Positions 36,605 through 45,115 of a DNA stretch of 64,000 nt are shown here, piece by piece (position 1 is the stretch's first letter; every line of letters begins with the position of its first letter). A program made the position numbers and the translations under genes. Where the stretch lies: the NCBI RefSeq assembly GCF_051954575.1, contig NZ_JBQCHP010000183.1, positions 1 to 64,000 of the forward strand, given 5' to 3'. Under the pieces are notes generated by a model. The model worked only from the letters and a program-made list of their open reading frames with translations. It searched no databases and was not told where the DNA came from. The DNA is from Dyella_B sp035690825 (GTDB lineage: Bacteria; Pseudomonadota; Gammaproteobacteria; Xanthomonadales; Rhodanobacteraceae).

Positions 36605-38599
36605 ATGTTTGTACTTATTGCGTCTGCAGTAACTGTAGCCGTGCTGGTGGCGTTGACGTTCGCGTCCAACGCCATCGTCTACATTCCCAACGATCGCGTC
36701 GGCATCGTCGAGCGGCTGTGGGGTGCGGCGTCGCTTACGCGCGGCCTGATCGCCTTGAACGGTGAAGTCGGTTTTCAGCCGCAGGTGTTGCGCGGCGGTA
36801 TTCATTATTTCTTTCCGTTCCAGTTCCGTGTGCACAAGGTGGATCTGGTGACGATTCCGCAGGGCGAGATCGGGTACATCTTTGCGCGCGACGGAAACGA
36901 GCTGGTGGACGGCCAGACGCTCGGTGCGCTGGTCGACGCCGGGGTGGAGGATGTGGCCGCGTTCCTGCGCGCCGGCGGCCAGAAGGGTCCGCAGCGCGCG
37001 ATTCTTCGCGAGGGTACGCATGCCATCAACGTGGCGCAGTTTGCGATCATCACGGCGGCGCGCGTGCATGGCTTGCTGCTGTCGGATGAAGAGAAAGACA
37101 CCGTCGACAAGATGGGCCGCGTGCTGGGCGAGCGCAATGGCTTCATGCCGGTGGTGATCGGTGGCGTCGCCTCCACCGCCGGCGTGATGGACAGATCCGA
37201 GCGCGCCGATGAAGACCCTCGCGACGTGCTGGGCGTGGTGACCATCCATGATGGCCCGGTGCTGCCGCCGGATGAAATCGTGGCCCCGCGTGTGGGCGAA
37301 GACCCGGCCAACAAGGCCACCTTCCACAACAACTTCCAGAACATCAATGCGTTCCTGCGCGCCGGTGGCCGCCGCGGTCGCCAGCATCAAGTATTGGTGG
37401 AAGGTACGTATTACTTGAATCGCCTGTTCGCCACGGTGGAATTCATCCGCAAGACCGTGGTGCCGGTAGGCAGCGTGGGCGTAGTGGTGTCGTATTTCGG
37501 CAAGACCGGCGCGGATCGTTCCGGCGATGGCTATTCGCATGGCGAGCTGGTCGACAACGGTTGCCGCGGTGTATGGAAGGAGCCGTTGCTGCCGGGCAAG
37601 TACGCCTTCAATACCTACGCTGGCAAGATCCAGCTGGTGCCGACCACCAACTTCATCCTGAAATGGTCCAAGGAAGTGACCAACGCGCACAAGTACGACG
37701 AGAACCTCTCGGAAGTGGCGCTGATCACCAAGGACGCGTTCGAACCGCTGATGCCGCTCTCCGTGGTAGTGCACATCGACTACCGCAAGGCACCGCTGGT
37801 TGTGCAACGTTTCGGTGACATCAAGCGCCTGGTCGACCAGACGCTCGATCCGATGGTCTCGGCGTATTTCAAGAACACCGGACAGACCAAGACCTTGCTG
37901 GAACTGCTGCACGAACGTGCGGAAATCCAGCAGAAGGCGAGCGTCGACATGCAGGAACGTTTCGCCGCCTACAACCTCGAGTTGCAGGAAGTGCTGATCG
38001 GCACGCCGCATGGTAGCGCTGGCGATGCCTCGGGCCAGCGCATCGACACCATTCTCAATCAGTTGCGCGATCGCCAGGTGGCGAAGGAGCAGATGGATAC
38101 CTATCAACAGCAGCAGGAAGCCGCAATCAAGGAACGCACCCTGCGCGAGGCACAGGCTCGCACGCAGATCCAGACCGAGCTCACCAAGTCCGAGATCAAC
38201 GTCAAGATCAAAACCAACGAAGGCGACGCCGCGATCGCCGCCGCCACCAAGGAAGCGCAGGTGATCAACATCAATGCGGAAGCCGAGCGCAGGCGCCAGA
38301 TCGCAGTGGGCGAAGGCAAGGCCGCCGCGACCGAATCGGTCGGTAAAGCCGAAGCCAATGCGATCCGCGCCAAGGCCGAAGCCCTCACCGGCGAAGGTGC
38401 ACGCATGCAGTTGATCAACGATCTCGGCCGGCAGTTCGCAGACGCCTTGCGCGAAGGCCAGATCGCGATTGTGCCGAAGATCGCGGTGGGCACCGAAGGC
38501 GGCAATGCGCTTGCCACGCTGGCGCAGTTGGCGAATGTGTTCATGGCGGAAAAACTGGAATCCGCCGACGCCGGTGCCAATCACACCAGCCAATCGTAA
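36605..38599 (+). CDS. SPFH/flotillin-like membrane protein
   Basis: From ATG 36605 the 664-residue protein has one N-terminal membrane helix (MFVLIASAVTVAVLVALTFA). A band-7/SPFH domain spans about 30-480. A long charged helical tail (about 500-620, rich in E, A, K, R, e.g. QQQQEAAIKERTLREAQART) should form a coiled coil, as in flotillins. These proteins organise membrane microdomains or chaperone membrane complexes. Unusually, a block of about 31 residues is duplicated: AFLRAGG..G.Q..(L/V).EGT(H/Y) occurs at about 119-149 and again at 249-279. No NfeD partner is adjacent. Confidence 0.82.
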   Translation: MFVLIASAVTVAVLVALTFASNAIVYIPNDRVGIVERLWGAASLTRGLIALNGEVGFQPQVLRGGIHYFFPFQFRVHKVDLVTIPQGEIGYIFARDGNELVDGQTLGALVDAGVEDVAAFLRAGGQKGPQRAILREGTHAINVAQFAIITAARVHGLLLSDEEKDTVDKMGRVLGERNGFMPVVIGGVASTAGVMDRSERADEDPRDVLGVVTIHDGPVLPPDEIVAPRVGEDPANKATFHNNFQNINAFLRAGGRRGRQHQVLVEGTYYLNRLFATVEFIRKTVVPVGSVGVVVSYFGKTGADRSGDGYSHGELVDNGCRGVWKEPLLPGKYAFNTYAGKIQLVPTTNFILKWSKEVTNAHKYDENLSEVALITKDAFEPLMPLSVVVHIDYRKAPLVVQRFGDIKRLVDQTLDPMVSAYFKNTGQTKTLLELLHERAEIQQKASVDMQERFAAYNLELQEVLIGTPHGSAGDASGQRIDTILNQLRDRQVAKEQMDTYQQQQEAAIKERTLREAQARTQIQTELTKSEINVKIKTNEGDAAIAAATKEAQVININAEAERRRQIAVGEGKAAATESVGKAEANAIRAKAEALTGEGARMQLINDLGRQFADALREGQIAIVPKIAVGTEGGNALATLAQLANVFMAEKLESADAGANHTSQS

Positions 38600-38606
38600 C
38601 GAGCAA

Positions 38607-38638
38607 CAGCCACCGCGCCGCCAAGTGCGCGGTGGCTG
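38607..38638. terminator. Bidirectional terminator between convergent genes
   Basis: CAGCCACCGCGC pairs with GCGCGGTGGCTG over an eight-base loop, between the ends of the SPFH gene (+) and the DoxX-like gene (-). Confidence 0.75.
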
Positions 38639-38640
38639 CT

Positions 38641-39012
38641 TCAGCGCTTGTCCGGCAGGGTAAGCACCCGGTGCCCATACAGGCGCGCGTCCACCGAATA
38701 GGCGCCAGGCCCGAGCAACACCAGGGCGACCGCGTTCAATGCCAGCGGCACCATGTGCACCAGCAAGGGATGCGCCGGGGTAATCGCTTCAAGGCCGGCC
38801 AGAACGATGCAAAGCCCGCACGCCACCGGCGTAAGCAGGCCGAGCAGCAACGCCAGCGCTGTGCCGATCACGGCCCAGAACATCACTTGGCCCGGCGGCG
38901 AACACAATGCGCTGCCAAGGAACGGCCATAATGATGCGGCCAGGCACAGCCGCAGCAGCACCAGGCCTATCCCAGGCGCTCCGAGCGGGAACATGGAATA
39001 GGTTCGTTGCAT
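38641..39012 (-). CDS. Small DoxX-like membrane protein
   Basis: The 123-residue protein has four hydrophobic helices (for example GIGLVLLRLCLAASLWPFLG and MFWAVIGTALALLLGLLTPVACG). The layout matches DoxX/SURF4-like proteins: an Arg in the first helix, and GLLTPVA in the middle. The function is unknown and it may serve in redox or oxidative-stress complexes. It is divergent from the giant sensor kinase at 39155 and may share its control region. Confidence 0.7.
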   Translation of the reverse strand: MQRTYSMFPLGAPGIGLVLLRLCLAASLWPFLGSALCSPPGQVMFWAVIGTALALLLGLLTPVACGLCIVLAGLEAITPAHPLLVHMVPLALNAVALVLLGPGAYSVDARLYGHRVLTLPDKR

Positions 39013-39066
39013 AAGCGGCCCGTGCCGGTCGATATCAGGAAGCTATTAATCCGGTTCCAGAAACGA

Positions 39067-39090
39067 GATGCCCCCCTCCGGTGGGGGATG
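39067..39090. promoter_or_regulatory. GC-rich dyad upstream of the propeller histidine kinase
   Basis: GATGCCCCCCTCCGGTGGGG with GATGC: an inverted repeat centred on CCGG, located in the divergent region between the DoxX-like gene and the kinase. It could be an operator or a leader hairpin. There is no direct evidence for a binding protein. Confidence 0.35.
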
Positions 39091-39154
39091 CGTGCCGGCA
39101 GGCAGGTGGTTAGAGCATCCCTAGATGAAAGTTCGGCAGTAAGGGGGAAATGGG

Positions 39155-42100
39155 TTGGCCAAGAAAAAATACGTTGCGTGGATCACGGCCATGAGCCTGC
39201 TGCTGGCGTCGTCGGCATGGTGCGCGCCGAAAGCGCCGCCATCCGGCATCGCGCAGATGAATCATCGCGCCTGGGTGATCCAGGATGGCGCGCCGGCCGA
39301 CATCTGGGCGATGGTGCAAGGCAAGGACGGCTTCGTCTGGCTCGGCACCGGCAGTGGTCTGTTCCGCTTCGACGGCGTGCAGTTCGAGCGTTATGCACCA
39401 TCGGCCAACCTGGATCTGCCGGCCACCGACATCACCGCCCTGATGCAGTCTGCCAGCGGCGACATGTGGATGGGTTTTCTCACCGGCGAGATCAGCCGCA
39501 TCGAGCACGGGCGGTTGATCAATTACACCGCCAGCGACGGCCTGCCCGACGGCACCGTGTTCTGCTTTGGACAGACCGGGGACGGCGCCGTCTGGGCGGC
39601 CACTACCAATGGCTTGGTGCGCTACGCGCAAGGGCGCTGGGAAAAGATCGGCGCCGACTGGAATTATCCCTACCATCGTGCAACGTGGATCCTGGTCGAT
39701 CACACGGGAACGATGTGGGTCGCCACCGGCAGCGAGCTGATGTCCCTGCACAAGGGCGCGCATCGATTCGAACACACCGGCATCGCGGTAGGCGCCGATG
39801 CGGTCCTGGCCGAGTCGCCGGACGGAACCTTGTGGCTGTCCGATGAACTGCACGGCACGCGCGCCTTGCCGGGCCTGTCGGCGGAGCATGTTCCGCCGGC
39901 GCTGACGGCACCGCTTCCACGCACGGATTTCGCGCGCTCCAAGCGCATGCTGTTCGATCGCAGCGGTGCCTTGTGGGGCACTCTGTGGGCAGGCAAGGGA
40001 CGCGGCGGCGTCTATCGCATTGCCGATCCGGCGCGCTTCGCCACGGGCCAGTCGCTGCAGCCGGACCAGGTGGGCGATATCTACGATACGTCCGACGGCC
40101 TCACCTCGGTGATCGCCGTGCCTTTGCTGCAGGATCAGGAAGGCAACGTCTGGGTCGGTACCAATTTCGGCCTGAACCGCTTTCACGCCACCGACTTCCA
40201 CGTCGTATCGCCGGTGCCGGGCGAATCCCCGGCCAATGCGGTATTGGCGGCAAGCGGCCATGGAACGGTGTGGATCGTGCAGGCCGGCGACGTGTACCAG
40301 GTTCAGCACGGCGTGCCGGTCTTGATGGCTACGGGCTTGCCGGTGGTCGACAAGGCACTGGCCGATAGCCACGGCGTGTGGCTGGTGGCCGGCGACGGTT
40401 TTCACCGGGTGGACGGGAAGGCCGCACCGCAACGGATACCGATGCCGGAGCAGGCCGATCGGGGCGTCGTCTATGCCATGGCTGTGGATCAGGCGGATCA
40501 TCTATGGATCAGCGCCGAAAACAGGGGGCTGCTGGTATGGTCCGGTACCGCCTGGCAAAGCGTTCGCATCAGTGCGGACAAGCGCTGGTCGGAACCGCGC
40601 GCCATAACCATCGCGACCGACGGCAGCATGTGGTTCGGCTACCAGGACAACCGGGTGGCGCATTGGCGCAACGGTCAATTGCGTCCATATACCGCACAAG
40701 ACGGATTGGACGTAGGCAATGTGCTGACCATCGACGCCGACGGCTCGTCCATCCTGGTCGGCGGCGAGCGTGGCCTTGCACGTTTGCAGGGCGAGCGCTT
40801 CCAGTCCATGTCGATGGACCGTAACGCGATCCTGAGCGGCATCTCCGGCATCGTCAGGGCAGCGCAGGACGACATCTGGATCAATGGCAGCGCTGGCATC
40901 GTGCGCATCAAAGCAGAAGAAATGCAGCGTGCCTTCGGCGATCCTGCCTACGATTTTCAATACAAGCTGTTCGATTGCGATGACGGCGTGCCGGGCATCG
41001 CCATCCAGCAGCAACCGGTACCCAGCATCACGCCGGCCGATGACGGCAAGCTGTGGTTCTTCACCAACCAGGGGGTAAGCTGGATCGAGCCTGCGCAGGT
41101 CAAGCTCAATACGGTGCCGCCGAAGGTGGCGGCGCAGTGGCTGCTCGCGGATGGCAAGCGTTATCTTCCCGGCGGCTCGCTGGTGCTGCCGCCGCATACG
41201 ACGACGGTGACGCTGGGCTATACCGCGGCCAGCTATCTCGCCCCGCAGCGTGTGAATTTCCGCTACCGGCTGCGCGGCGTCGATGCCGGCTGGCAGGATG
41301 CCGGACATCAACGCGAAGCAATCTATGCCAACCTCGCGCCCGGGCATTACCGCTTCGACGTCACCGCCGCCAACGACGACGGATTCTGGAGCAAGGAAGG
41401 CGCCAGCATGTCGTTCCAGATCCAGCCGGCGTTTTACCAGACGCGCTGGTTCCTGTTGCTGTGCGCGCTGGCGGCGCTGTTTGCTGCATTGAGCATGTTC
41501 CGGGCGAAGCTGCGCCAGGTGGAAATGCGCCTGAAGGAACGGCTGGAAGTGCGCCATGCCGAGCGCGAACGCATCGCCCGCGAACTGCATGACACGTTGC
41601 TGCAGGGCTTCCAGGGACTGATCCTGCGCTTCCATGCGATCACGCAGAAGATGCTGCCGAACGACCCGGTGCGCGGCCAGATCGAGCAGGCGCTCGACCG
41701 CGCCGATGAAGTGTTGGTGGAGGGACGCGACAAGGTAAAGGATCTGCGCCTGGGTGCCGGCATCACCAAGGATCTGGGCGGCGCTTTCATCGCGCTCGGC
41801 GAGGAGCTGTTTGAGAATGCTCCGGTGAAGTTCCGCGTGATCACCACCGGCAAGGAACAGCAGGCGGACCCCGCCATCCGCGAAGAGGTTTACCTGATCG
41901 GACGCGAAGCGATGCTCAATGCCTTCCATCATGCGCAAGCGCTGGCGGTGGAGGTGCAGATCGATTTCGAGCTCAGGCAATTGCGCATGTGCGTGCGCGA
42001 CGACGGCATCGGCATCGATGCGCAAACGCTCGATGCCGGGCACCGGCCGGGCCACTGGGGGCTGGTCGGCATGCGCGAGCGCGCGCGATGCATGGGCGGC

Positions 42101-42238
42101 CAATTGCACGTCTGGTCGGCGCAAGGCTCCGGCACCGAGGTCGAGCTGACCGTGCCCGGCTCGATCGCCTATGCGCACAAGCGCAAGGCATCGGCCATCT
42201 GGATGAAACGCCTGCTCGGTGCCGGTCGCTCGGGTTGA
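39155..42238 (+). CDS. Hybrid-length sensor kinase: two-component regulator propeller, Y_Y_Y domain, HisKA_3
   Basis: The start is TTG 39155, with AAGGGGGAA upstream. The 1027-residue protein has a signal peptide or anchor (to SAWCA). A double seven-bladed propeller of about 600 residues follows (repeats such as IWAMVQGKDGFVWLGTGSGL), then a Y_Y_Y immunoglobulin-like domain (about 690-755) and one TM helix near 765-782. The NarL-type kinase core has the phosphoacceptor at about His812 (ERERIARELHDTLLQGFQGL), with GLVGMRERARCMGGQL in the ATPase. Propeller kinases of this type often sense glycans or other polymers in the periplasm. It is convergent with a NarL-type regulator only 13 bases away, its likely partner. 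Confidence 0.92.
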   Translation: MAKKKYVAWITAMSLLLASSAWCAPKAPPSGIAQMNHRAWVIQDGAPADIWAMVQGKDGFVWLGTGSGLFRFDGVQFERYAPSANLDLPATDITALMQSASGDMWMGFLTGEISRIEHGRLINYTASDGLPDGTVFCFGQTGDGAVWAATTNGLVRYAQGRWEKIGADWNYPYHRATWILVDHTGTMWVATGSELMSLHKGAHRFEHTGIAVGADAVLAESPDGTLWLSDELHGTRALPGLSAEHVPPALTAPLPRTDFARSKRMLFDRSGALWGTLWAGKGRGGVYRIADPARFATGQSLQPDQVGDIYDTSDGLTSVIAVPLLQDQEGNVWVGTNFGLNRFHATDFHVVSPVPGESPANAVLAASGHGTVWIVQAGDVYQVQHGVPVLMATGLPVVDKALADSHGVWLVAGDGFHRVDGKAAPQRIPMPEQADRGVVYAMAVDQADHLWISAENRGLLVWSGTAWQSVRISADKRWSEPRAITIATDGSMWFGYQDNRVAHWRNGQLRPYTAQDGLDVGNVLTIDADGSSILVGGERGLARLQGERFQSMSMDRNAILSGISGIVRAAQDDIWINGSAGIVRIKAEEMQRAFGDPAYDFQYKLFDCDDGVPGIAIQQQPVPSITPADDGKLWFFTNQGVSWIEPAQVKLNTVPPKVAAQWLLADGKRYLPGGSLVLPPHTTTVTLGYTAASYLAPQRVNFRYRLRGVDAGWQDAGHQREAIYANLAPGHYRFDVTAANDDGFWSKEGASMSFQIQPAFYQTRWFLLLCALAALFAALSMFRAKLRQVEMRLKERLEVRHAERERIARELHDTLLQGFQGLILRFHAITQKMLPNDPVRGQIEQALDRADEVLVEGRDKVKDLRLGAGITKDLGGAFIALGEELFENAPVKFRVITTGKEQQADPAIREEVYLIGREAMLNAFHHAQALAVEVQIDFELRQLRMCVRDDGIGIDAQTLDAGHRPGHWGLVGMRERARCMGGQLHVWSAQGSGTEVELTVPGSIAYAHKRKASAIWMKRLLGAGRSG

Positions 42239-42251
42239 TACGCAAAGCGCT

Positions 42252-42884
42252 TTAGGCGTCGATGATGCCGCGGCGCATCGCGATCACCACCGCTTCGGTG
42301 CGATCCCTGGCGTTGACCTTGGCCAGGATGCTTTTCATGTGCGTCTTGACGGTTTCCACCGAAATGCCCATGTGCGTGGCGATGCGCTTGTTGGAAAAAC
42401 CGCTTGCAACATAGTTGAGCACCTGCAGCTCGCGCATGCTCAGCGTGTCGTCGCCCACGTGCTCGGCGATCACGCGCGCCACCTCGCCAGGAACGTGGCG
42501 ATGGCCTTGGTGAACCTGGCGGATGGTGTGCAACAGTTCCTTGCGCAGCGTGCTCTTGAGCAGATAGCCCACGGCGCCGGCCTTGAGCGCGCGCGTGGCC
42601 TGCATGTCGCCGCGGTAGGTGGTGAGCACCACGATGCGCGCCTGCGGGAATTCGCCGACGATGCTGCGGATCGCATCGAACCCGCCCATGCCGGCCATCT
42701 GCAGATCCATCAGGGTGACGTCGGGACGATGCTTGCGGAAGCAGGCGATGGCTTCCTCGCCGTTGACGGCCTCGGCAACCAGTGTCATGTCCTCTTGTGC
42801 TTCCAGCACTGCTGCGACGCCTTCGCGAAACAGTGGGTGGTCGTCGACCACCATCACGCGGATAGGCGGTGTTTCGCTGCTCAT
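42252..42884 (-). CDS. NarL/LuxR-family response regulator
   Basis: The 210-residue protein has a receiver (VMVVDDHPLFREG, phospho-acceptor D60 in VTLMDLQM, Lys in YLLKSTL). The LuxR helix-turn-helix is LSMRELQVLNYVASGFSNKRIATHMGISVETVKTHM. The output fits the HisKA_3 kinase that ends 13 bases away on the opposite strand. The gene is divergent from the haloperoxidase-like cluster that begins at 43106, with a dyad between them. Confidence 0.92.
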   Translation of the reverse strand: MSSETPPIRVMVVDDHPLFREGVAAVLEAQEDMTLVAEAVNGEEAIACFRKHRPDVTLMDLQMAGMGGFDAIRSIVGEFPQARIVVLTTYRGDMQATRALKAGAVGYLLKSTLRKELLHTIRQVHQGHRHVPGEVARVIAEHVGDDTLSMRELQVLNYVASGFSNKRIATHMGISVETVKTHMKSILAKVNARDRTEAVVIAMRRGIIDA

Positions 42885-42978
42885 GTGCTGCTCCCGATCA
42901 CTCGTTCCAGCGTTCGTGTCATCCGCGCTGCTGAGCGTTGCTAGTCAAGCACAAGCCTCCGGTTCCGGCAATCGTCAT

Positions 42979-43007
42979 GGGTCTCACCCTTCAGGGTGAG
43001 TAGACCC
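42979..43007. promoter_or_regulatory. Dyad in the divergent region between regulator and hydrolase cluster
   Basis: GGGTCTCACCCT and AGGGTGAGTAGACCC form an inverted repeat with a three-base interruption. It is suitable for a dimeric regulator acting on either or both divergent genes. The binder is unknown; candidates are the NarL-type regulator at 42252 itself or a distant regulator. Confidence 0.4.
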
Positions 43008-43105
43008 TACCTTCATCAGGGCTTTGGGCGAGCGCCATGCGATGACACGCTTACATCGCAGACCGCGCCGCTCCGTTTGCCAGCCCACCGCCTCGAGACC
43101 GCACC

Positions 43106-44080
43106 ATGACCGACGACACCGCTTCGATGATCGACGAACGCCGCCGTGCGCTGCTGATCGGCGCTGCCACCGCCGCGGCCGCCCTGGCTTTGCCGGCCGC
43201 GGTGGGACACGCCACCGCTTCCACGCCTACTTCCTCCACCCCGCACCGGAGTCAAACCATGAGCAGCATCAAGACCAAAGACGGCACCGAGATCTACTAT
43301 AAAGATTGGGGCCACGGGCAACCCATCGTGTTTTCCCATGGCTGGCCGCTCAGTGCCGACGCGTGGGACGGGCAGATGCTGTTCCTCAGCATGCATGGCT
43401 ATCGCGTGATCGCGCATGACCGCCGCGGCCATGGCCGTTCGGCGCAGCCATCGCAAGGCAACGACATGGATACCTATGCCGACGACCTGGCCGAGCTGAT
43501 CGAAAAGCTGGACCTGAAGGACATGGTGATGATTGGCCATTCCACCGGCGGCGGCGAAGTGGCGCGCTATATCGGCCGGCATGGTTCCAAGCGCGTGGCC
43601 AAGGCGGTGCTGGTCGGCGCAGTGCCGCCGGTGATGGCAAACACGGCCAATTATCCGAACGGCCTGCCGATCTCCGTGTTCGACGACATCCGCAAGGGCG
43701 TGCAGGCCGATCGCGCGCAGTACTACAAGGATCTTTCCGGACCGTTCTTCGGCGCCAACCGTCCCGGCGCGAAGGTAAGCCAAGGCCTGCGCGATGGTTT
43801 CTGGTTGCAGAGCATGGCCGGTGGCGTGAAGGGCCACTACGAGTGCATCAAGCAGTTTTCCGAAACCGACTTCACCGAAGACCTGAAGAAGATCGACGTG
43901 CCGACCCTCCTCGTGCATGGCGATGACGATCAGATCGTACCGATCGATCACTCCTCCAAGCTCACCGCCAAGATCGTCAAGCACGCCACGCTCAAGGTGT
44001 ATCCGGGTGCGCCGCACGGCCTCACCGCCACGCACCAGGAGCAGTTCAACGACGACTTGCTGGCTTTCATCAAAGCCTGA
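43106..44080 (+). CDS. Alpha/beta hydrolase, non-haem haloperoxidase type, with Tat-like signal
   Basis: The 324-residue form has an N-terminal RRRALLIGAATAAAALAL segment resembling a Tat signal. The usual family start MSSIKTKDGTEIYYKDWG appears at ATG 43259 (residue 52). The fold motifs are VFSHGWPLSADAWDGQ, nucleophile Ser in MIGHSTGGGEV, Asp in VHGDDDQIVP and His in PGAPHGLTATH. Enzymes of this group are perhydrolases/esterases also called chloroperoxidases. Export, if real, would be uncommon. First gene of the cluster that runs to 50759. Confidence 0.88.
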   Translation: MTDDTASMIDERRRALLIGAATAAAALALPAAVGHATASTPTSSTPHRSQTMSSIKTKDGTEIYYKDWGHGQPIVFSHGWPLSADAWDGQMLFLSMHGYRVIAHDRRGHGRSAQPSQGNDMDTYADDLAELIEKLDLKDMVMIGHSTGGGEVARYIGRHGSKRVAKAVLVGAVPPVMANTANYPNGLPISVFDDIRKGVQADRAQYYKDLSGPFFGANRPGAKVSQGLRDGFWLQSMAGGVKGHYECIKQFSETDFTEDLKKIDVPTLLVHGDDDQIVPIDHSSKLTAKIVKHATLKVYPGAPHGLTATHQEQFNDDLLAFIKA

Positions 44081-44091
44081 TCGTCACGCGC

Positions 44092-44115
44092 TCGCCCGGC
44101 GTCGCTGCCGGGCGA
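44092..44115 (+). terminator. Hairpin between the hydrolase and isochorismatase-like genes
   Basis: TCGCCCGGC pairs with GCCGGGCGA around GTCGCT, with a short weak T-rich tail (TTGCTATT). It may attenuate or stabilise rather than end the transcript. Confidence 0.45.
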
Positions 44116-44151
44116 TTGCTATTCACTCCATACGTTGCCAGAGATTTCGCC

Positions 44152-44805
44152 ATGACGCCCACCGCCAAAGCCGTTCCCGGCTCCAAGCTGCTTTCGCCCG
44201 ACAATCACGCGCTGATCCTGATCGACTACCAGTCGCAGATGTCCTTTGCGACGCACTCGATCGACGCGATCACGCTGCGCAACAACGCCGGCCTGATCGC
44301 GCGCGCCGCCGCCAGCTTCAAGGTGCCGACGATACTCACTACGGTGGCAGAGAAAAGCTTTTCCGGCCCGATGTTCGAGGAGGTCACCGCGGCGTTTCCG
44401 GGCCAGGCCTTGCTCGATCGCACCAGCATGAACACCTGGGAAGACGCCGCCGTGATCAAGCAGGTCAATGCGATCGGCAAGCCGCGGCTGGTGTTCGGCG
44501 GGCTGTGGACGTCGGTGTGCATCGTCGGTCCCGTGCTGTCGGCGATCGAGCAGGGTTACGAGGCTTATGTCATTACCGATGCCTGCGGCGACGTATCTGC
44601 GGAAGCGCACCATCGCGCCATGGAGCGCATGCTTCAGGCCGGCGCCGTGCCGATGACGTCGCTGCAATACCTGCTGGAACTGCAGCGCGATTGGGCGCGC
44701 ACCGAAACCTACGAAAGCACCACCGGTATCGCCAAGGTCTACGGTGGTGCGTATGGCCTGGGCATCATCTACGCCAAGACCATGTTCCACGCGCAGGGCG
44801 GCTGA
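44152..44805 (+). CDS. Isochorismatase-family cysteine hydrolase
   Basis: From ATG 44152 the 217-residue protein has the catalytic triad pattern of the family. Asp is in ALILIDYQSQM, Lys in TTVAEKSFSG and Cys in GGLWTSVCIVGPV, with the VITDACGDVSAEAHHRA block. Such hydrolases act on amides such as nicotinamide, N-carbamoyl compounds or hydrazides. An amidohydrolase two genes on suggests consecutive steps on an N-substituted amide. Substrate not known. Confidence 0.88.
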   Translation: MTPTAKAVPGSKLLSPDNHALILIDYQSQMSFATHSIDAITLRNNAGLIARAAASFKVPTILTTVAEKSFSGPMFEEVTAAFPGQALLDRTSMNTWEDAAVIKQVNAIGKPRLVFGGLWTSVCIVGPVLSAIEQGYEAYVITDACGDVSAEAHHRAMERMLQAGAVPMTSLQYLLELQRDWARTETYESTTGIAKVYGGAYGLGIIYAKTMFHAQGG

Positions 44806-44839
44806 GCCGAACGTATCGCGACCTATTGGAGACGCGCTC

Positions 44840-45115
44840 ATGAAGCCTTATTTGTTGTCGCTTGCCGCGGGCCTGCTGGTGGGCGTGATCTACAGCCTGG
44901 TCCACGTACGTTCGCCGGCGCCGCCGGTGATTGCGCTGGTCGGATTGCTGGGCATCCTGGTCGGCGAACAGATACCGCCGTTGGTCAAGCAGCTTATCGC
45001 CAAGGAGACCACGGTCGCGTGGATCGGCCAGCAGGTGAAGCCCCATGTGTTCGGCGAGCTGCCGCGCGGCACGCTTGCGCCGCGTGCGAAAGCGGACGAA
45101 CAGGTGAAGTCATGA
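44840..45115 (+). CDS. XapX-domain small membrane protein (DUF1427)
   Basis: From ATG 44840 the 91-residue protein has two hydrophobic helices. Its core YLLSLAAGLLVGVIYSLV...APPVIALVGLLGILVGEQIPP defines the XapX family. These proteins are often next to isochorismatase and amidohydrolase genes, and their function is unknown. Its stop overlaps the next start as ATGA. Confidence 0.85.
   Translation: MKPYLLSLAAGLLVGVIYSLVHVRSPAPPVIALVGLLGILVGEQIPPLVKQLIAKETTVAWIGQQVKPHVFGELPRGTLAPRAKADEQVKS

Noticed and set aside
36587..38593. 668-codon minus-strand ORF opposite the SPFH gene
   Set aside because: The plus strand has a coherent membrane/band-7/coiled-coil protein; the antisense frame has no family features and no ribosome site.
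40502..42178. 558-codon minus-strand ORF inside the propeller kinase
   Set aside because: The kinase frame is unbroken, with propeller, Y_Y_Y and HisKA_3 motifs; the antisense frame is a shadow.
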